Positions 32,912 through 41,525 of a stretch of DNA of 64,000 nt are shown here, one piece after another (within the stretch, counting starts at the first letter, position 1; each line of letters starts with the position of its first letter). The stretch spans positions 1,364,001 to 1,428,000 of the forward strand of contig NZ_CP047961.1 in NCBI RefSeq assembly GCF_014279775.1, in the 5' to 3' direction. The position numbers and the translations under genes are program-made. The notes beneath the pieces were generated by a model. It was not told the DNA's origin. It ran no database searches and worked only from the letters and a program-made list of their open reading frames with translations. This stretch comes from Synechococcus sp. PROS-9-1. GTDB lineage: Bacteria > Cyanobacteriota > Cyanobacteriia > PCC-6307 > Cyanobiaceae.

Positions 32912-34048
32912 TCAAATCAGTTGGGCGGCGAGATCAACCGCACTTTGAAGAGCACCTTCAGCCATGCCAAAACCTGGGCCGTCGATCCAATCCCCACAAA
33001 AGCCAACAGCGCTGGACTCGCACCATTGCAGGGACGTGGGGAGGGGGTAATCCAGGGGCTGTGACGCGCCCCAGCGCATGACCCCTAAGGAACGGGCCAG
33101 GGGAAGTGCCTGAGCCAACTCTGGCCAAGGCAGCAACAGTTCAGTCAGAGCCCTTCGTTGACGTAATTCCTGCTCCACCAACAAACCTGGCTGACTGGCT
33201 GGCGTGATCGGGGATCCGTCGTCTAATCCATGGACCACTAAGCCCAGCCTTTGATCCTGCTGACGATGGAGAACAATCCGTTCGATGCCAAATTTTTCTT
33301 GGGCTTCAGATGTCAACCAAATTTGCCTCGGCAGATGGTCGGCACAGCGAGGGAATTCGAGCATCAAATTCCAGCGCACCGTTGCACGCATCTCAGCAAT
33401 TTGCTCGAGTGCAGCGTCCAAGGAGGGATCCACATTCAATGGAACTGCCGAACGCAAAGGAACATCGCGCCAACCCAACATCGCCAGGGAGCGGGGATGG
33501 GCCAGAAGATTGCCAGTCACCACTAAAGATCGTGCTCGGAGCTGACCGGACAGACACCACCATCCATTTTCCCTGCGCAAGCTACTGATTCGTTCTCCAA
33601 ACGCCCCTTGCGTTTTTGAACCTGCAAGCTGCAGCAAAGCCTCCGGCACGGATGCCATGGTTGGCACACCACGAAAACGTGGACCCTGGAGCAGTGGATG
33701 ATCCGGCGGGTCAACAAGGCAACCCGTCTCACTTAGCCCAACAACAAGTCCTCGGTCGGACTGGACAACCCCCTGCTCAAGAAGAGAATTCCACAATTCA
33801 GCGAGACAACCCTGCGGTGGTTGGCTGAAGCTGAAACAAGGTGCTCCATGGTCGAGCCGCCAGAGCAAATCATCACGTCGTCGCCGCGAAGCCGCTCGAC
33901 CGCCCGGACCACGACCAGCCTCTAACAGCAGAATTGTGCCGTCATAACCACGTTGGCGAAGCGAAGCAGCAAGACCAGTGCCGGCAAGACCAGCTCCAAT
34001 CACAGCAAGATCAACGTCTGAGTGCTGGGAATCAGCAAATAGGGTCAT
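32912..34048 (-). CDS. FAD-dependent oxidoreductase (renalase-like)
   Basis: A 378-residue flavoprotein. The Rossmann dinucleotide site (DLAVIGAGLAGTGLAASL, about residues 13-30) is followed by EAGRGPGGRAASRRRR, the family's second FAD-contact motif, and the C-terminal GFCGDWIDGPGFGMAEGA closes the FAD site. The layout matches renalase-like/amine-oxidase-type proteins conserved in cyanobacteria, whose substrate is unknown. The ATG at 34048 is chosen. Divergent from the bestrophin gene. Confidence 0.88.
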   Translation of the reverse strand: MTLFADSQHSDVDLAVIGAGLAGTGLAASLRQRGYDGTILLLEAGRGPGGRAASRRRRDDLLWRLDHGAPCFSFSQPPQGCLAELWNSLLEQGVVQSDRGLVVGLSETGCLVDPPDHPLLQGPRFRGVPTMASVPEALLQLAGSKTQGAFGERISSLRRENGWWCLSGQLRARSLVVTGNLLAHPRSLAMLGWRDVPLRSAVPLNVDPSLDAALEQIAEMRATVRWNLMLEFPRCADHLPRQIWLTSEAQEKFGIERIVLHRQQDQRLGLVVHGLDDGSPITPASQPGLLVEQELRQRRALTELLLPWPELAQALPLARSLGVMRWGASQPLDYPLPTSLQWCESSAVGFCGDWIDGPGFGMAEGALQSAVDLAAQLI

Positions 34049-34104
34049 GCTTGTGAAGCGCCAAGGGCCGCGGGATTGTGTCAAAGCGAATCGTTGGAAA
34101 CGCC

Positions 34105-35040
34105 ATGACGATTAAGTCTGGGACCTACGGAGAGCCACCGCGTACAGCTCGACGGGACTATGTCGTTGTTTTATTGATGTTGCTGTGGCGCATGCGCTAC
34201 GACCTACTGCTACTGGCAGTCGTCGGCACTCTGATCTTGAGTGAAACCGTGCCTACAAATTGGCAACAAAGCGGCAGCGTGGTCTCCATTATGGGAATCA
34301 CGGTTTCGATCTTTATAGGTTTTAGAAATACTCAGGCGATTGGCCGTTGGTGGGAAGCGCGGCAATTATGGGGAGCAATCGTTAACCACAGCCGCAATTG
34401 GTCCGACATCCTTACGAGTCTGCTTCCAGAAGAACAATTAGTGAGTACACACGGACGGAATTTAATACGCTATCAAGTTGCCATGGCGTGGCAACTCAAT
34501 TTTCAGTTGAGGAATTTTTATCATTATGATCTAAGGCGCTTCCAAGACTATCTCTTGGAGAATCTGGGGTTGGAGCCAACGACAACATTAAGGCAATTAG
34601 GGCAGGCAAGAGCGAGCGAAATTCGCAAGCTATATGAGAATAAAAGCATCGACGCTCGTGGCCGGGAACAATTAATGAACGTCGCAAATGCCACCGTTGA
34701 TGCCATCGGCGGCCTGGAGAGAATTAGGAATACCCCATTGCCCGCAAGTTACGACGTCTTTGTACGCATGCTGAGCTGGATCTTTGGGTTTCAGCTCCTG
34801 CTGAACTTCAAGATGGATGGAACATCTGTCGTCGGGAGCATCACAGGGATCACATTGTTCCTGGGCTTTTTAATGGCCGAACGCATTGGTGCCTACGTTG
34901 AAGGTCCATTCGACGGAGATGGAAGCACATTTGCATTGCCTCTCAATGCAATCTGTCTCACGATTAGCCGCGACTTACTTGGGAATGAAACCGATTCATG
35001 TCTCCACCATTTCTCCAAAGACCCTGTTCGCTGGACATAA
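34105..35040 (+). CDS. Bestrophin-family (UPF0187) membrane channel
   Basis: About 311 residues. The bestrophin signature FIGFRNTQAIGRWWEARQLWG and VNHSRNW is complete, with four hydrophobic helices at the membrane. Bacterial and thylakoid bestrophins are anion channels (chloride, possibly bicarbonate) at membranes and could adjust the proton-motive force across thylakoids. An upstream GTG at 34078 is an alternative start. A weak terminator follows at 35073-35098. Confidence 0.88.
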   Translation: MTIKSGTYGEPPRTARRDYVVVLLMLLWRMRYDLLLLAVVGTLILSETVPTNWQQSGSVVSIMGITVSIFIGFRNTQAIGRWWEARQLWGAIVNHSRNWSDILTSLLPEEQLVSTHGRNLIRYQVAMAWQLNFQLRNFYHYDLRRFQDYLLENLGLEPTTTLRQLGQARASEIRKLYENKSIDARGREQLMNVANATVDAIGGLERIRNTPLPASYDVFVRMLSWIFGFQLLLNFKMDGTSVVGSITGITLFLGFLMAERIGAYVEGPFDGDGSTFALPLNAICLTISRDLLGNETDSCLHHFSKDPVRWT

Positions 35041-35072
35041 AATAGTTACCGCTGAAATCAAAAGCCATTAAA

Positions 35073-35098
35073 AAAGACGGGTGGCGGCCCATCTTTTC
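35073..35098 (+). terminator. Weak terminator after the bestrophin gene
   Basis: AAAAGA (35073-35078) pairs with TCTTTT (35093-35098) and GGG (35080-35082) with CCC (35089-35091), with one mismatch and a 6-base loop; the stem itself provides the final T-run. Confidence 0.4.
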
Positions 35099-35167
35099 AA
35101 CTTGATTGCAATGAACAGAGATCAAACCCTGACGATGGATTTATCGCATATCCACAGGAGCTGGTCC

Positions 35168-35845
35168 CTAGGAATCAATACTCAATAATGCATCGGAAAG
35201 TGAGATCACTGGTCGAGACGCACTGCTTGTCACTTCAAGAATCCTTCCAATCGAGGCCGGGGTATTCAACGCCTCTACGCAACAACGGGCAACCAGACGC
35301 CTTGGGATGGAATCCTTCTCCTGTTGATTAGGACCTGACCAATACACCCCCTCTTCCTTCAGTGATGGCTCTCTTTCGCTAAGACCGCCTGGCCTAATGA
35401 CCGTCCAATCCAGACCGCTGTGCTCTAACGCTTGCTCTCCAATTCGTTTCCAGACAAGAATCAGACCAAACAAGTTCAGGGGGTGTCGCCAACGACCCGC
35501 ACATAGAGAGCTCACGAGAATCACCCTGGACACCCCAACTCTCAGACAGCTTTCCACCTGAGAGCGCACGCCCCAAGCATCAACCCGCATCGGGCCTAAC
35601 AAATCAATCGAAGGCCTAGCACCCGTTGCAATCACTAAGGCATCCACACCCTTTAAGGCTGAATCCAAAGCGCTTGGATCTTGCAAGCTGAGCCGAACTT
35701 GCTCAGCCTTGGAGAGGGTATCGGGAATCACCGACTCAGATCTCAACAACAAACGCGGACGGTCTCCATAAGCCATTAACTCCTCTGCAATTCGAAACCC
35801 TGTTTTTCCAGAGGCCCCAGAAATCGCAATCATTCGCTGACTCAT
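35168..35845 (-). CDS. NAD(P)-binding epimerase/reductase-like protein (atypical SDR)
   Basis: A 225-residue atypical SDR. The ISGASGKTG glycine motif (residues 8-16), VIATGARPSIDLLGP and the RVILVSSLCAGRW segment (third strand, Ser) are present, with TVIRPGGLSEREPSL as the substrate-loop block. There is no YxxxK, so it is of the NAD(P)H-sensing/epimerase-like group, related to proteins that modulate chlorophyll or quinone metabolism in plastids. Convergent with the bestrophin gene. Confidence 0.85.
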   Translation of the reverse strand: MSQRMIAISGASGKTGFRIAEELMAYGDRPRLLLRSESVIPDTLSKAEQVRLSLQDPSALDSALKGVDALVIATGARPSIDLLGPMRVDAWGVRSQVESCLRVGVSRVILVSSLCAGRWRHPLNLFGLILVWKRIGEQALEHSGLDWTVIRPGGLSEREPSLKEEGVYWSGPNQQEKDSIPRRLVARCCVEALNTPASIGRILEVTSSASRPVISLSDALLSIDS

Positions 35846-35949
35846 GTGAAAGCGTTAATAGAATAATTTTGAAATTGATGATAAGGGAGATCTAAGGTGA
35901 ACCGAACAGCAACGCATCATCATCAACGTCAAAACTGACGCATCAAACC

Positions 35950-36216
35950 ATGAGAACCTCAATAGCTGCAGCAATACTGACCCTTATGAGCTTGCATGCA
36001 GGCCAAAGCCAAGCAACAACAGAGTGTGAGCTACTCACAAGAATCATGAATAGCCTTGGCTCAAAAATGAGCATCAATCGCTATATCATCTCAAGCAATG
36101 ACGATGGTGAAGCCACAAAAGAGGCCAGCAAGGAACTATCAGAGCAAAACAAAAGCTACCGCAAAGCAAAAGCACAATATAAAAAAGCAAACTGCAAGAG
36201 TATCTGGGATAAATAA
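35950..36216 (+). CDS. Secreted small protein (88 aa)
   Basis: A signal peptide (RTSIAAAILTLMSLHAGQS, cleavage near QAT) precedes a mature part of about 65 residues with two cysteines (ECELL, ANCKSIW) and a highly charged middle (DDGEATKEASKELSEQ). The two Cys are at the ends and could bridge. No family recognised. Similar in style to the secreted 116-aa protein at 28648. Confidence 0.6.
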   Translation: MRTSIAAAILTLMSLHAGQSQATTECELLTRIMNSLGSKMSINRYIISSNDDGEATKEASKELSEQNKSYRKAKAQYKKANCKSIWDK

Positions 36217-36241
36217 CAACTAAATTTATCTGAACATTCCA

Positions 36242-36272
36242 AATAAAAGCCCGATTGCAGAAGCAACCGGGC
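36242..36272 (-). terminator. Terminator of the DUF4278 gene
   Basis: GCCCGATTGC (36249-36258) pairs with GCAACCGGGC (36263-36272), a 10-bp stem with one mismatch and AGAA loop, followed on the minus strand by TTTTATT. It sits between convergent genes and may serve both, though the T-run is only on the minus side. Confidence 0.7.
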
Positions 36273-36313
36273 AACAAACTAAACCACTCAAAATAATGGG
36301 TGTGGGAGCTTGG

Positions 36314-36490
36314 TTACTTGGAGTAACGAACGCCCCGATAACTCAAAACTGGATGCTGTTGCATTTCAGCCCTGACCTGTTCACGACAAGTGTTGTAATG
36401 CTCGTGGCGATAGGTTAGCTCCACACAGGATTTAGCAGCAGAAGGCTGATGGGCTGCGTAGGACTGGCCTCTATAAAGAAGAGTGCTCAT
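36314..36490 (-). CDS. DUF4278 protein (58 aa)
   Basis: Fifty-eight residues from the ATG at 36490. The family's repeated L-x-YRG-x-x-Y motif is present twice: LLYRGQSYAAHQP at the start and LSYRGVRYSK at the end, linked by a helix with two Cys. DUF4278 proteins are small cyanobacterial proteins of unknown function, often stress-related. A strong ribosome site (GGAG) precedes the ATG directly after a stem-loop leader. The open frame runs back to 36709 but that is the leader, not protein. Confidence 0.8.
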   Translation of the reverse strand: MSTLLYRGQSYAAHQPSAAKSCVELTYRHEHYNTCREQVRAEMQQHPVLSYRGVRYSK

Positions 36491-36505
36491 GATGTTCTCC
36501 GAGAA

Positions 36506-36559
36506 AGCCCAAGTCCCCGTTCCTTGGCTTGGGCTGGTCTGCGCCTCGCAAAAACGAGG
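36506..36559 (-). promoter_or_regulatory. Two stem-loops in the DUF4278 5' leader
   Basis: AGCCCAAG (36506-36513) pairs with CTTGGGCT (36528-36535), and CCTCG (36544-36548) with CGAGG (36555-36559). Read on the minus strand both lie immediately upstream of the GGAG ribosome site, the inner one ending only about 7 bases before it. They could form a leader that controls translation or protects the message. Confidence 0.45.
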
Positions 36560-36653
36560 TGAACGATGCAATGCGTAGCGGTTGCTACTGCATAAACATA
36601 GTGATTGGTCAAGCAGATCGTCGTTCATCACGATACAAAGACACAAATCAGGA

Positions 36654-37295
36654 TCAAAGAAAGCCATTGGGATGGGTGTGCTCCACTTGCACCACATGAC
36701 CTTCACCATTCACACGGCAAAGCCAGGGAGCCTTTGCTCGAGGAACATTGACACGTACGGAAAAACCACCCTTATACCTTTCAGTCCCAACGATCTGAAG
36801 GGAATCACGGCTGCGCCCAACCTGATTTGAGACCGCGCGAAGACAGGTTGACTCTGCATGCTGGCGCTGATTTCCACCGCCATGGCCAGAGTGACCTTGA
36901 ATCAAACTTCCGATTAAAGCTCCTGCAAACGCTCCGATTGCAGACCCCGTACTCGTTGAAGAAGGATTGTCATAGCGAGGACTCGGATCGTGCGCGGTTT
37001 CTAAACGAACTGCAAGGCGCTGCGCTTGACCTCGATCGTTCCATGCAAAAACATTTCTAGTCCCACCATCACGAAATTGGGCGTTGTGCAAGCCAGAGGA
37101 TGTTTCAATTTGCAGAGCCTCCTTGGAAGGTCCGCGAAAGCGATAGGTGGAGCCATTTTCAAGCTTGATCACCAACACGGTGTTGCCAGCATTGACCTTT
37201 TGTTGACTCAGGCAATGACCCTGAAATTCGACAGCACCGCCACTCATCAATCGGCACACGCCCTGAGCACGAGCAATGGTTTTAGCAGAGACCAT
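36654..37295 (-). CDS. Glycine-zipper-containing hypothetical protein (213 aa)
   Basis: The coding frame begins with an ATG at 37295 and encodes 213 residues. The N-terminal domain is strand-rich with two Cys (GVCRLMSGGA, QGHCLSQQKV), the middle has a Gly/Ala-rich hydrophobic stretch (SAIGAFAGALIGSL) typical of glycine-zipper proteins, and the C-terminal domain has SVRVNVPRAKAPWLCRV. It looks like an envelope protein but its own N-terminus lacks a signal. In the same frame, directly upstream, a complete signal peptide (37308-37376) is separated from it by a stop codon; see the next entry. Confidence 0.6.
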   Translation of the reverse strand: MVSAKTIARAQGVCRLMSGGAVEFQGHCLSQQKVNAGNTVLVIKLENGSTYRFRGPSKEALQIETSSGLHNAQFRDGGTRNVFAWNDRGQAQRLAVRLETAHDPSPRYDNPSSTSTGSAIGAFAGALIGSLIQGHSGHGGGNQRQHAESTCLRAVSNQVGRSRDSLQIVGTERYKGGFSVRVNVPRAKAPWLCRVNGEGHVVQVEHTHPNGFL

Positions 37296-37307
37296 TGCAG
37301 GACCCGT

Positions 37308-37376
37308 TTAAAAGTGCAGAGATGAAAGAGTGGCTACCCCAGACACCACAACACCAAAACGAACCAAACGCTTCAT
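37308..37376 (-). pseudogene. Signal-peptide exon cut off by an in-frame stop
   Basis: Reading minus from the ATG at 37376 gives a typical signal peptide (KRLVRFGVVVSGVATLSSL) that ends with a TAA at 37308-37310, in the same frame as the 213-aa protein that resumes four codons later. The arrangement suggests a nonsense change (for example CAA to TAA) in what was a single secreted protein. It could be a real mutation, a sequencing error or, less likely, a regulated stop. Confidence 0.5.
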
Positions 37377-37704
37377 ATCAGTAAAAAAGATCACCACTCA
37401 TGGGTAGCAAGACCTCTCGTTCACAGCCAAAAAACCGGTATCAACCAAAAGCCATTGGTTAGCAAGAGATCATGCAACACTTAGGCCCAAAACAGCCATT
37501 CTAAATAGCCAATGCGGGAAAAGAAATCAGTCAGATCGACAACAAAAGGCGAACAAAAAGCTGAATCAAAGATAGTTTTTACATGATAAGCTATGATTTG
37601 CTAAAGCTCAAATAATCCAAAGTCACTGACTAACAAGCATCGAAGCTTGACAAGGAAACATTGATTTTTTCAGATCACAGCAAAGAGCAACCACGAGAAA
37701 AGCT
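37377..37704. other. Intergenic stretch, no supported gene
   Basis: About 330 bases, AT-rich, between divergent genes. It should contain the promoters of the signal-peptide gene (minus) and the lipoprotein gene (plus). No hairpin or RNA gene is recognised. Confidence 0.35.
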
Positions 37705-38283
37705 ATGCATTTCAAAGCAATGCTTCACGTCATCAAAGGGCTGTTCTTGGCAGCATCCTTGCTGTTGATCATGAGCTGTGAGCCAGGAAATTCGGCAAAG
37801 CAGTCCACAAGCGAACATGACACCCAACGCAGCAAGACAGAAAAAACAAAACAGCTTGATCCTGGCCAAACAGGTCCAAATCCTGCCCTCCTACAGGGAA
37901 ATCAAGATAGCTTTTCGCTCAAAGCTAGGCGTCTTACCAGCAACGGCCCATGGGTGGTTGAATTGTTTCAAGGGAGCGAACGCCTTGCCCGATGGTCTGC
38001 CATCAGCGGATACAACACCAAGCCAACGGCTGATCGACGTTGGAGTCCAGGGAATGGAGCAGCTCTACCAATCGGAGATTATCTACTTGGGCAGCCAGAG
38101 CCATGGGGAACAGACATCTGGTTGAACCTTCAGCCACAATTCAAAACAGAGCGAAGCGGACTCGGCATCCATCATTGCAATCCAGGAAGTGGATGCCTTT
38201 GTATTCCTAATCGCACTGACCTTGAAGCAATTGCCGCATGGGTAAAAGCCACCAAGATCAATAAGTTAACCGTTCAGAATTGA
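37705..38283 (+). CDS. L,D-transpeptidase-like lipoprotein
   Basis: A 192-residue protein. The N-terminus is a lipoprotein signal: hydrophobic LFLAASLLLIMSC with a lipobox ending at Cys25. After a polar linker the C-terminal domain (from about residue 70) is strand-rich, with LPIGDYLLGQPEPWG and, at residues 152-166, GLGIHHCNPGSGCLC, which matches the His...Ser-x-Gly-Cys active-site pattern of YkuD/Tlde1-like L,D-transpeptidases (His156/157 and Cys164). The usual Arg after Cys is replaced. It may crosslink or edit peptidoglycan at the outer face. Confidence 0.6.
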   Translation: MHFKAMLHVIKGLFLAASLLLIMSCEPGNSAKQSTSEHDTQRSKTEKTKQLDPGQTGPNPALLQGNQDSFSLKARRLTSNGPWVVELFQGSERLARWSAISGYNTKPTADRRWSPGNGAALPIGDYLLGQPEPWGTDIWLNLQPQFKTERSGLGIHHCNPGSGCLCIPNRTDLEAIAAWVKATKINKLTVQN

Positions 38284-38336
38284 ACAACATAAAGACAATG
38301 TATCCTAGAAACTAAAGATGCGATAATAATACAGTC

Positions 38337-38543
38337 TCAACGAAGCTCATAGTAAACACAGATCGCAATCATGGTGAGCACGATTCCCTTTAAAAATGAA
38401 AGCCATAGAAGTTGATACGTCGAAAGGCCAAATCTCCTAATCAATCCGTTCAAAACAGATTTATGGAATGCGACAATTCGACCATCTCCTGCTGTATTGA
38501 ATTGCTGGAGACTTTTAACGCCTGTTTCTGCTAATTTTGCCAA
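38337..38543 (-). CDS. Small membrane protein (68 aa), hypothetical
   Basis: Sixty-eight residues: a soluble helix (AKLAETGVKSLQQFNTAGD), a basic linker (IVAFHKSVLNGLIRRFG) and one hydrophobic helix (LLWLSFLKGIVLTMIAICVYY) to the end, so it is tail-anchored. Convergent with the lipoprotein gene across 54 bases. No family recognised. Confidence 0.6.
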   Translation of the reverse strand: MAKLAETGVKSLQQFNTAGDGRIVAFHKSVLNGLIRRFGLSTYQLLWLSFLKGIVLTMIAICVYYELR

Positions 38544-38749
38544 TGCGCCGATTCAATTCAATTGATCATAAGCTCAAGCAGATTCCCCACAGAATTGACC
38601 GTCTTACAATCGAAACAATTGAATTTTATAGGGAATCTCACGACTTACGCTCCTGAGAATCAAAATAGTTTGATGGCCTACCAATACTGAGACTCACAAT
38701 CGACCAGCCAGAATTAAAACTTTTCAAGGAAAATCTCCATACCTTAAAC

Positions 38750-38965
38750 ATGAGCTGGACTATTGCTAAAGCCTGGACAAGCGTGATGCCCCAGGAGGGC
38801 TTCCGGCATTTTCGCCTGATCCTTCAGGGCGGCAAAGGACAATCGCGATGGGTGGAACTGGAAGCAGTGCTTGATTCAAGCGTTCGTCTACGCATCAACT
38901 GGAACGAACTCAAGAACCAAGAGCTTTGGACCAGCGGTTGGCAACAGCTTCCACCAGATGAGTGA
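38750..38965 (+). CDS. Trp-rich protein, TIGR02450 family (71 aa)
   Basis: Seventy-one residues matching the TIGR02450/DUF2389 pattern: AWTSVMPQEGFRHFRLI, WVELEAVLDSSV and NWNELKNQELWTSGWQQL, with the four conserved Trp. The family is small, cyanobacterial and marine-gammaproteobacterial, and functionally unknown. Its stop codon overlaps the open frame of the methyltransferase gene, whose ATG is 48 bases further on. Confidence 0.8.
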   Translation: MSWTIAKAWTSVMPQEGFRHFRLILQGGKGQSRWVELEAVLDSSVRLRINWNELKNQELWTSGWQQLPPDE

Positions 38966-39012
38966 GGACTTCGTGCTCGCAGGGCAGCCAACAAACTCGC
39001 CAAAATGCGTTC

Positions 39013-39666
39013 ATGGCAGTTCAAATTCTTACTGAAGACCAGCGATACAAGCTCGACCGCGAGCCTGATCGCGTTTTTTATTCAGAACCTCGCTTCGTCC
39101 AGCATTTAGACGAAGGCTTTAGGACACGTCTCACCAGTTTTTACAGAGAGCACATTCCGTCTGGAGCTGTTGTGCTTGACCTGGGATCGTCTTGGGTGAG
39201 TCACTTGCCAGAAGAAGTCCATTACGAGCGCGTGATTGGCCATGGCATGAATGAGGCGGAACTCGTAGCCAACCCACGGCTCGACAGCCACTACGTCCAA
39301 GACATGAACCTGGAGCCCACCATCCCCTTAAAGGATGCATCCGTTGATGCCTGTCTTGCCGTTGCTGCATGGCAGTACTGGACACAACCCGAAAATGTCG
39401 CAGCGGAAATGCTTCGCGTCACGAGGCCCAATGGCACAGCCATCGTTGCGTTCTCAAATCGGATGTTTTTTACAAAGGCACCACAAGTGTGGACTGATAA
39501 CGACGACAAACAGCATCTCGACTACGTGGGCACAGTGCTGCAAGCCAATGGCTGGTCTGACGTACGGGTGTTTGCTGAAGAAACAAAATCCGCTGGGTTG
39601 ATGGGAATAGTGGGTGGGAAAGGCGACCCATTTTTTGCAGTGGTCGCACGTAAAAGTATTGGCTAA
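39013..39666 (+). CDS. Class I SAM-dependent methyltransferase-like protein
   Basis: A 217-residue protein. The SAM-binding motif I is VVLDLGSSWVSHL, modified from the usual G-x-G-x-G, motif III is LPEEVHYERVIGHG and NPRLDSHYVQDMN, followed by ACLAVAAWQYWTQPENVAAE and the VTRPNGTAIVAFSN strand. This is a class I fold, probably acting on a small molecule; no substrate is suggested by the neighbours. The ATG at 39013 is preferred to the upstream frame start at 38962, whose residues are Ser/Gln/Arg-rich. Confidence 0.75.
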   Translation: MAVQILTEDQRYKLDREPDRVFYSEPRFVQHLDEGFRTRLTSFYREHIPSGAVVLDLGSSWVSHLPEEVHYERVIGHGMNEAELVANPRLDSHYVQDMNLEPTIPLKDASVDACLAVAAWQYWTQPENVAAEMLRVTRPNGTAIVAFSNRMFFTKAPQVWTDNDDKQHLDYVGTVLQANGWSDVRVFAEETKSAGLMGIVGGKGDPFFAVVARKSIG

Positions 39667-39907
39667 TTATCAACAAGGCAAGAAAATACTTGAAAAGAAG
39701 CTCAGCTTTCTACGCCTAGCCAATGATGCAATAAAATTAAAATATTCCATGCCAATCAAAGCAATAAATCTTAAATCACATTTGCATTATTAATCTTCCT
39801 AGATTAAAGTGAATCAAGAATAAGCCATTTAGCAATTAACTTGCTTATCACTTAAATCATTCCTTACCATTGAAAAACTGATCTTTTCAGGATTACAAAT
39901 AAAATGC

Positions 39908-41440
39908 TTACAGCTCTAGCCTGCGAAGCAAGTCCCGCTGAGCCTTACGACCTGTGATTGCATGAGCTGCCATCGCACCACTCGCAGCAACAGGTGGAAT
40001 TCCAATTCCAGGAAAACAACTCGATCCACACTGCAGCAATCCCTGAATGGGAGTGGTGACCCCAGGGAACAGCCCCTTCGCTGCTGACAAAGCAGGCCCA
40101 TAACTTCCTTGATGGGTGGATAGGTAATGACGGTGGGTAAGAGGAGTCCCCTCCATTACTACTTGGCAACGACTGCGCAGATCGGGGATGCGTTGCTCCA
40201 ATACATCCCAAAACACCTGACAGCGTTGTCCGCGTTTCTCCTGATAATCCGCCGTTCCCCTCTTGAGATCGGCCCACTCTGACCAGGGTTCGTTGGCAGG
40301 GGTATAGGCATGCAGCACATGATGGCCCTCCGGTGCCATCGAGGGATCGAGCACAGATGGAATCGACACCACCACAGCATTGCGATCAGCATCGATCCCA
40401 CGTTCCCAATCTCCGACCCAAACCGTATGAATCGGTAGGTCCTCAAGACCAGTCGCATCAAAGCCAAGGTGAAGATGCAGAAACGAATGACAAGCAGGTG
40501 TGGACAGTCGTTCCTGACTCCAAGCCTTCGCAGCCGTCTCGGGTAAAAGAGCCGCCGTACCCCAGGCATCCGTATTGCTCACCACCACATCGGCGTAAAG
40601 GGTCTCGCCGTTACTGAGTTGCACTCCGATGGCCCGATCACCATCGAGCAACACCTGACTCACCCTTGCACCTAGCCGCAAGCTGCCGCCGTGAGCCTCG
40701 AGGCCACACACGAGAGCATCCACCACGGCCGCACTGCCTCCTTTGGGAAAATCGAGGCACGATTCAGGGTCAAACCACTCACCAAACAAGGTGGCCATCG
40801 CGGCTGCGTTGGTGTCAGCCATCGGCATACCGCTGATCAAAAAACAGAGCAAATCCACCCAGTGACGCAGAAATGGATCCTGCAGATGACGGTCCACTAA
40901 AGGGCCAAATGCACCACTGAGATGGCGGATAGCTGGCAAGTGCTGCACCAGGCGTCCACTCCGTCTCAACAGAGGACCAATCCCATCCACGGATGCTGGT
41001 AACGCCAGCAACGGCAGGGCATCTGCTGCTGCTGCGATCGGCTGCAGCACCTCTGTAAACCGCTGCCACTCAGCCACAGCCTCAGGTCCGCGCAACCTCT
41101 CCACCACGCGCTCAAATCCATCACCGCCAACCCCAACGCGGAGATGGCCTTCCGGAAACAAGACATCCCAGTCTTTGTAGGTCAGGACATCCAGGGGCTG
41201 ATCCAAAGCACGCAGGATCTGGGCGAGCGGGTTACTGCTTGGCCAACGCGATAACCCACTCCAAAGGGATGGACCAGATTCAAAGCGATAGCCCTGCCGT
41301 TCAAAGCCATGGGCAGCACCGCCTGGCTGACTATGGGCTTCAAGGACCAAAACCTCCTTACCCGCTCGGGCAGTGAGTGCGGCACAGCACAAGCCGCCGA
41401 TCCCACTGCCGATCACGATCACCTCAGCGCTTTTTGGCAT
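39908..41440 (-). CDS. Carotenoid isomerase / phytoene-desaturase-like FAD enzyme
   Basis: About 510 residues of the CrtI/CrtH family. The N-terminal FAD site EVIVIGSGIGGLCCAALTA and EAHSQPGGAAHGF are complete, and the C-terminal signature LLQCGSSCFPGIGIPPVAA (substrate/FAD closing loop) is present. CrtH isomerises poly-cis lycopene after desaturation; CrtISO-like paralogues have unknown substrates. Which member this is cannot be decided without alignment. An upstream ATG at 41470 would add ten residues. Divergent from the SIMPL gene. Confidence 0.85.
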   Translation of the reverse strand: MPKSAEVIVIGSGIGGLCCAALTARAGKEVLVLEAHSQPGGAAHGFERQGYRFESGPSLWSGLSRWPSSNPLAQILRALDQPLDVLTYKDWDVLFPEGHLRVGVGGDGFERVVERLRGPEAVAEWQRFTEVLQPIAAAADALPLLALPASVDGIGPLLRRSGRLVQHLPAIRHLSGAFGPLVDRHLQDPFLRHWVDLLCFLISGMPMADTNAAAMATLFGEWFDPESCLDFPKGGSAAVVDALVCGLEAHGGSLRLGARVSQVLLDGDRAIGVQLSNGETLYADVVVSNTDAWGTAALLPETAAKAWSQERLSTPACHSFLHLHLGFDATGLEDLPIHTVWVGDWERGIDADRNAVVVSIPSVLDPSMAPEGHHVLHAYTPANEPWSEWADLKRGTADYQEKRGQRCQVFWDVLEQRIPDLRSRCQVVMEGTPLTHRHYLSTHQGSYGPALSAAKGLFPGVTTPIQGLLQCGSSCFPGIGIPPVAASGAMAAHAITGRKAQRDLLRRLEL

Positions 41441-41525
41441 CAATGACTCAACGGTCTTGATTTGGGTCATAGCCAGTCACAGCTGTGATCGCGAAAAACA
41501 CGTCTCAATCCAAAGATCGGTTGAA

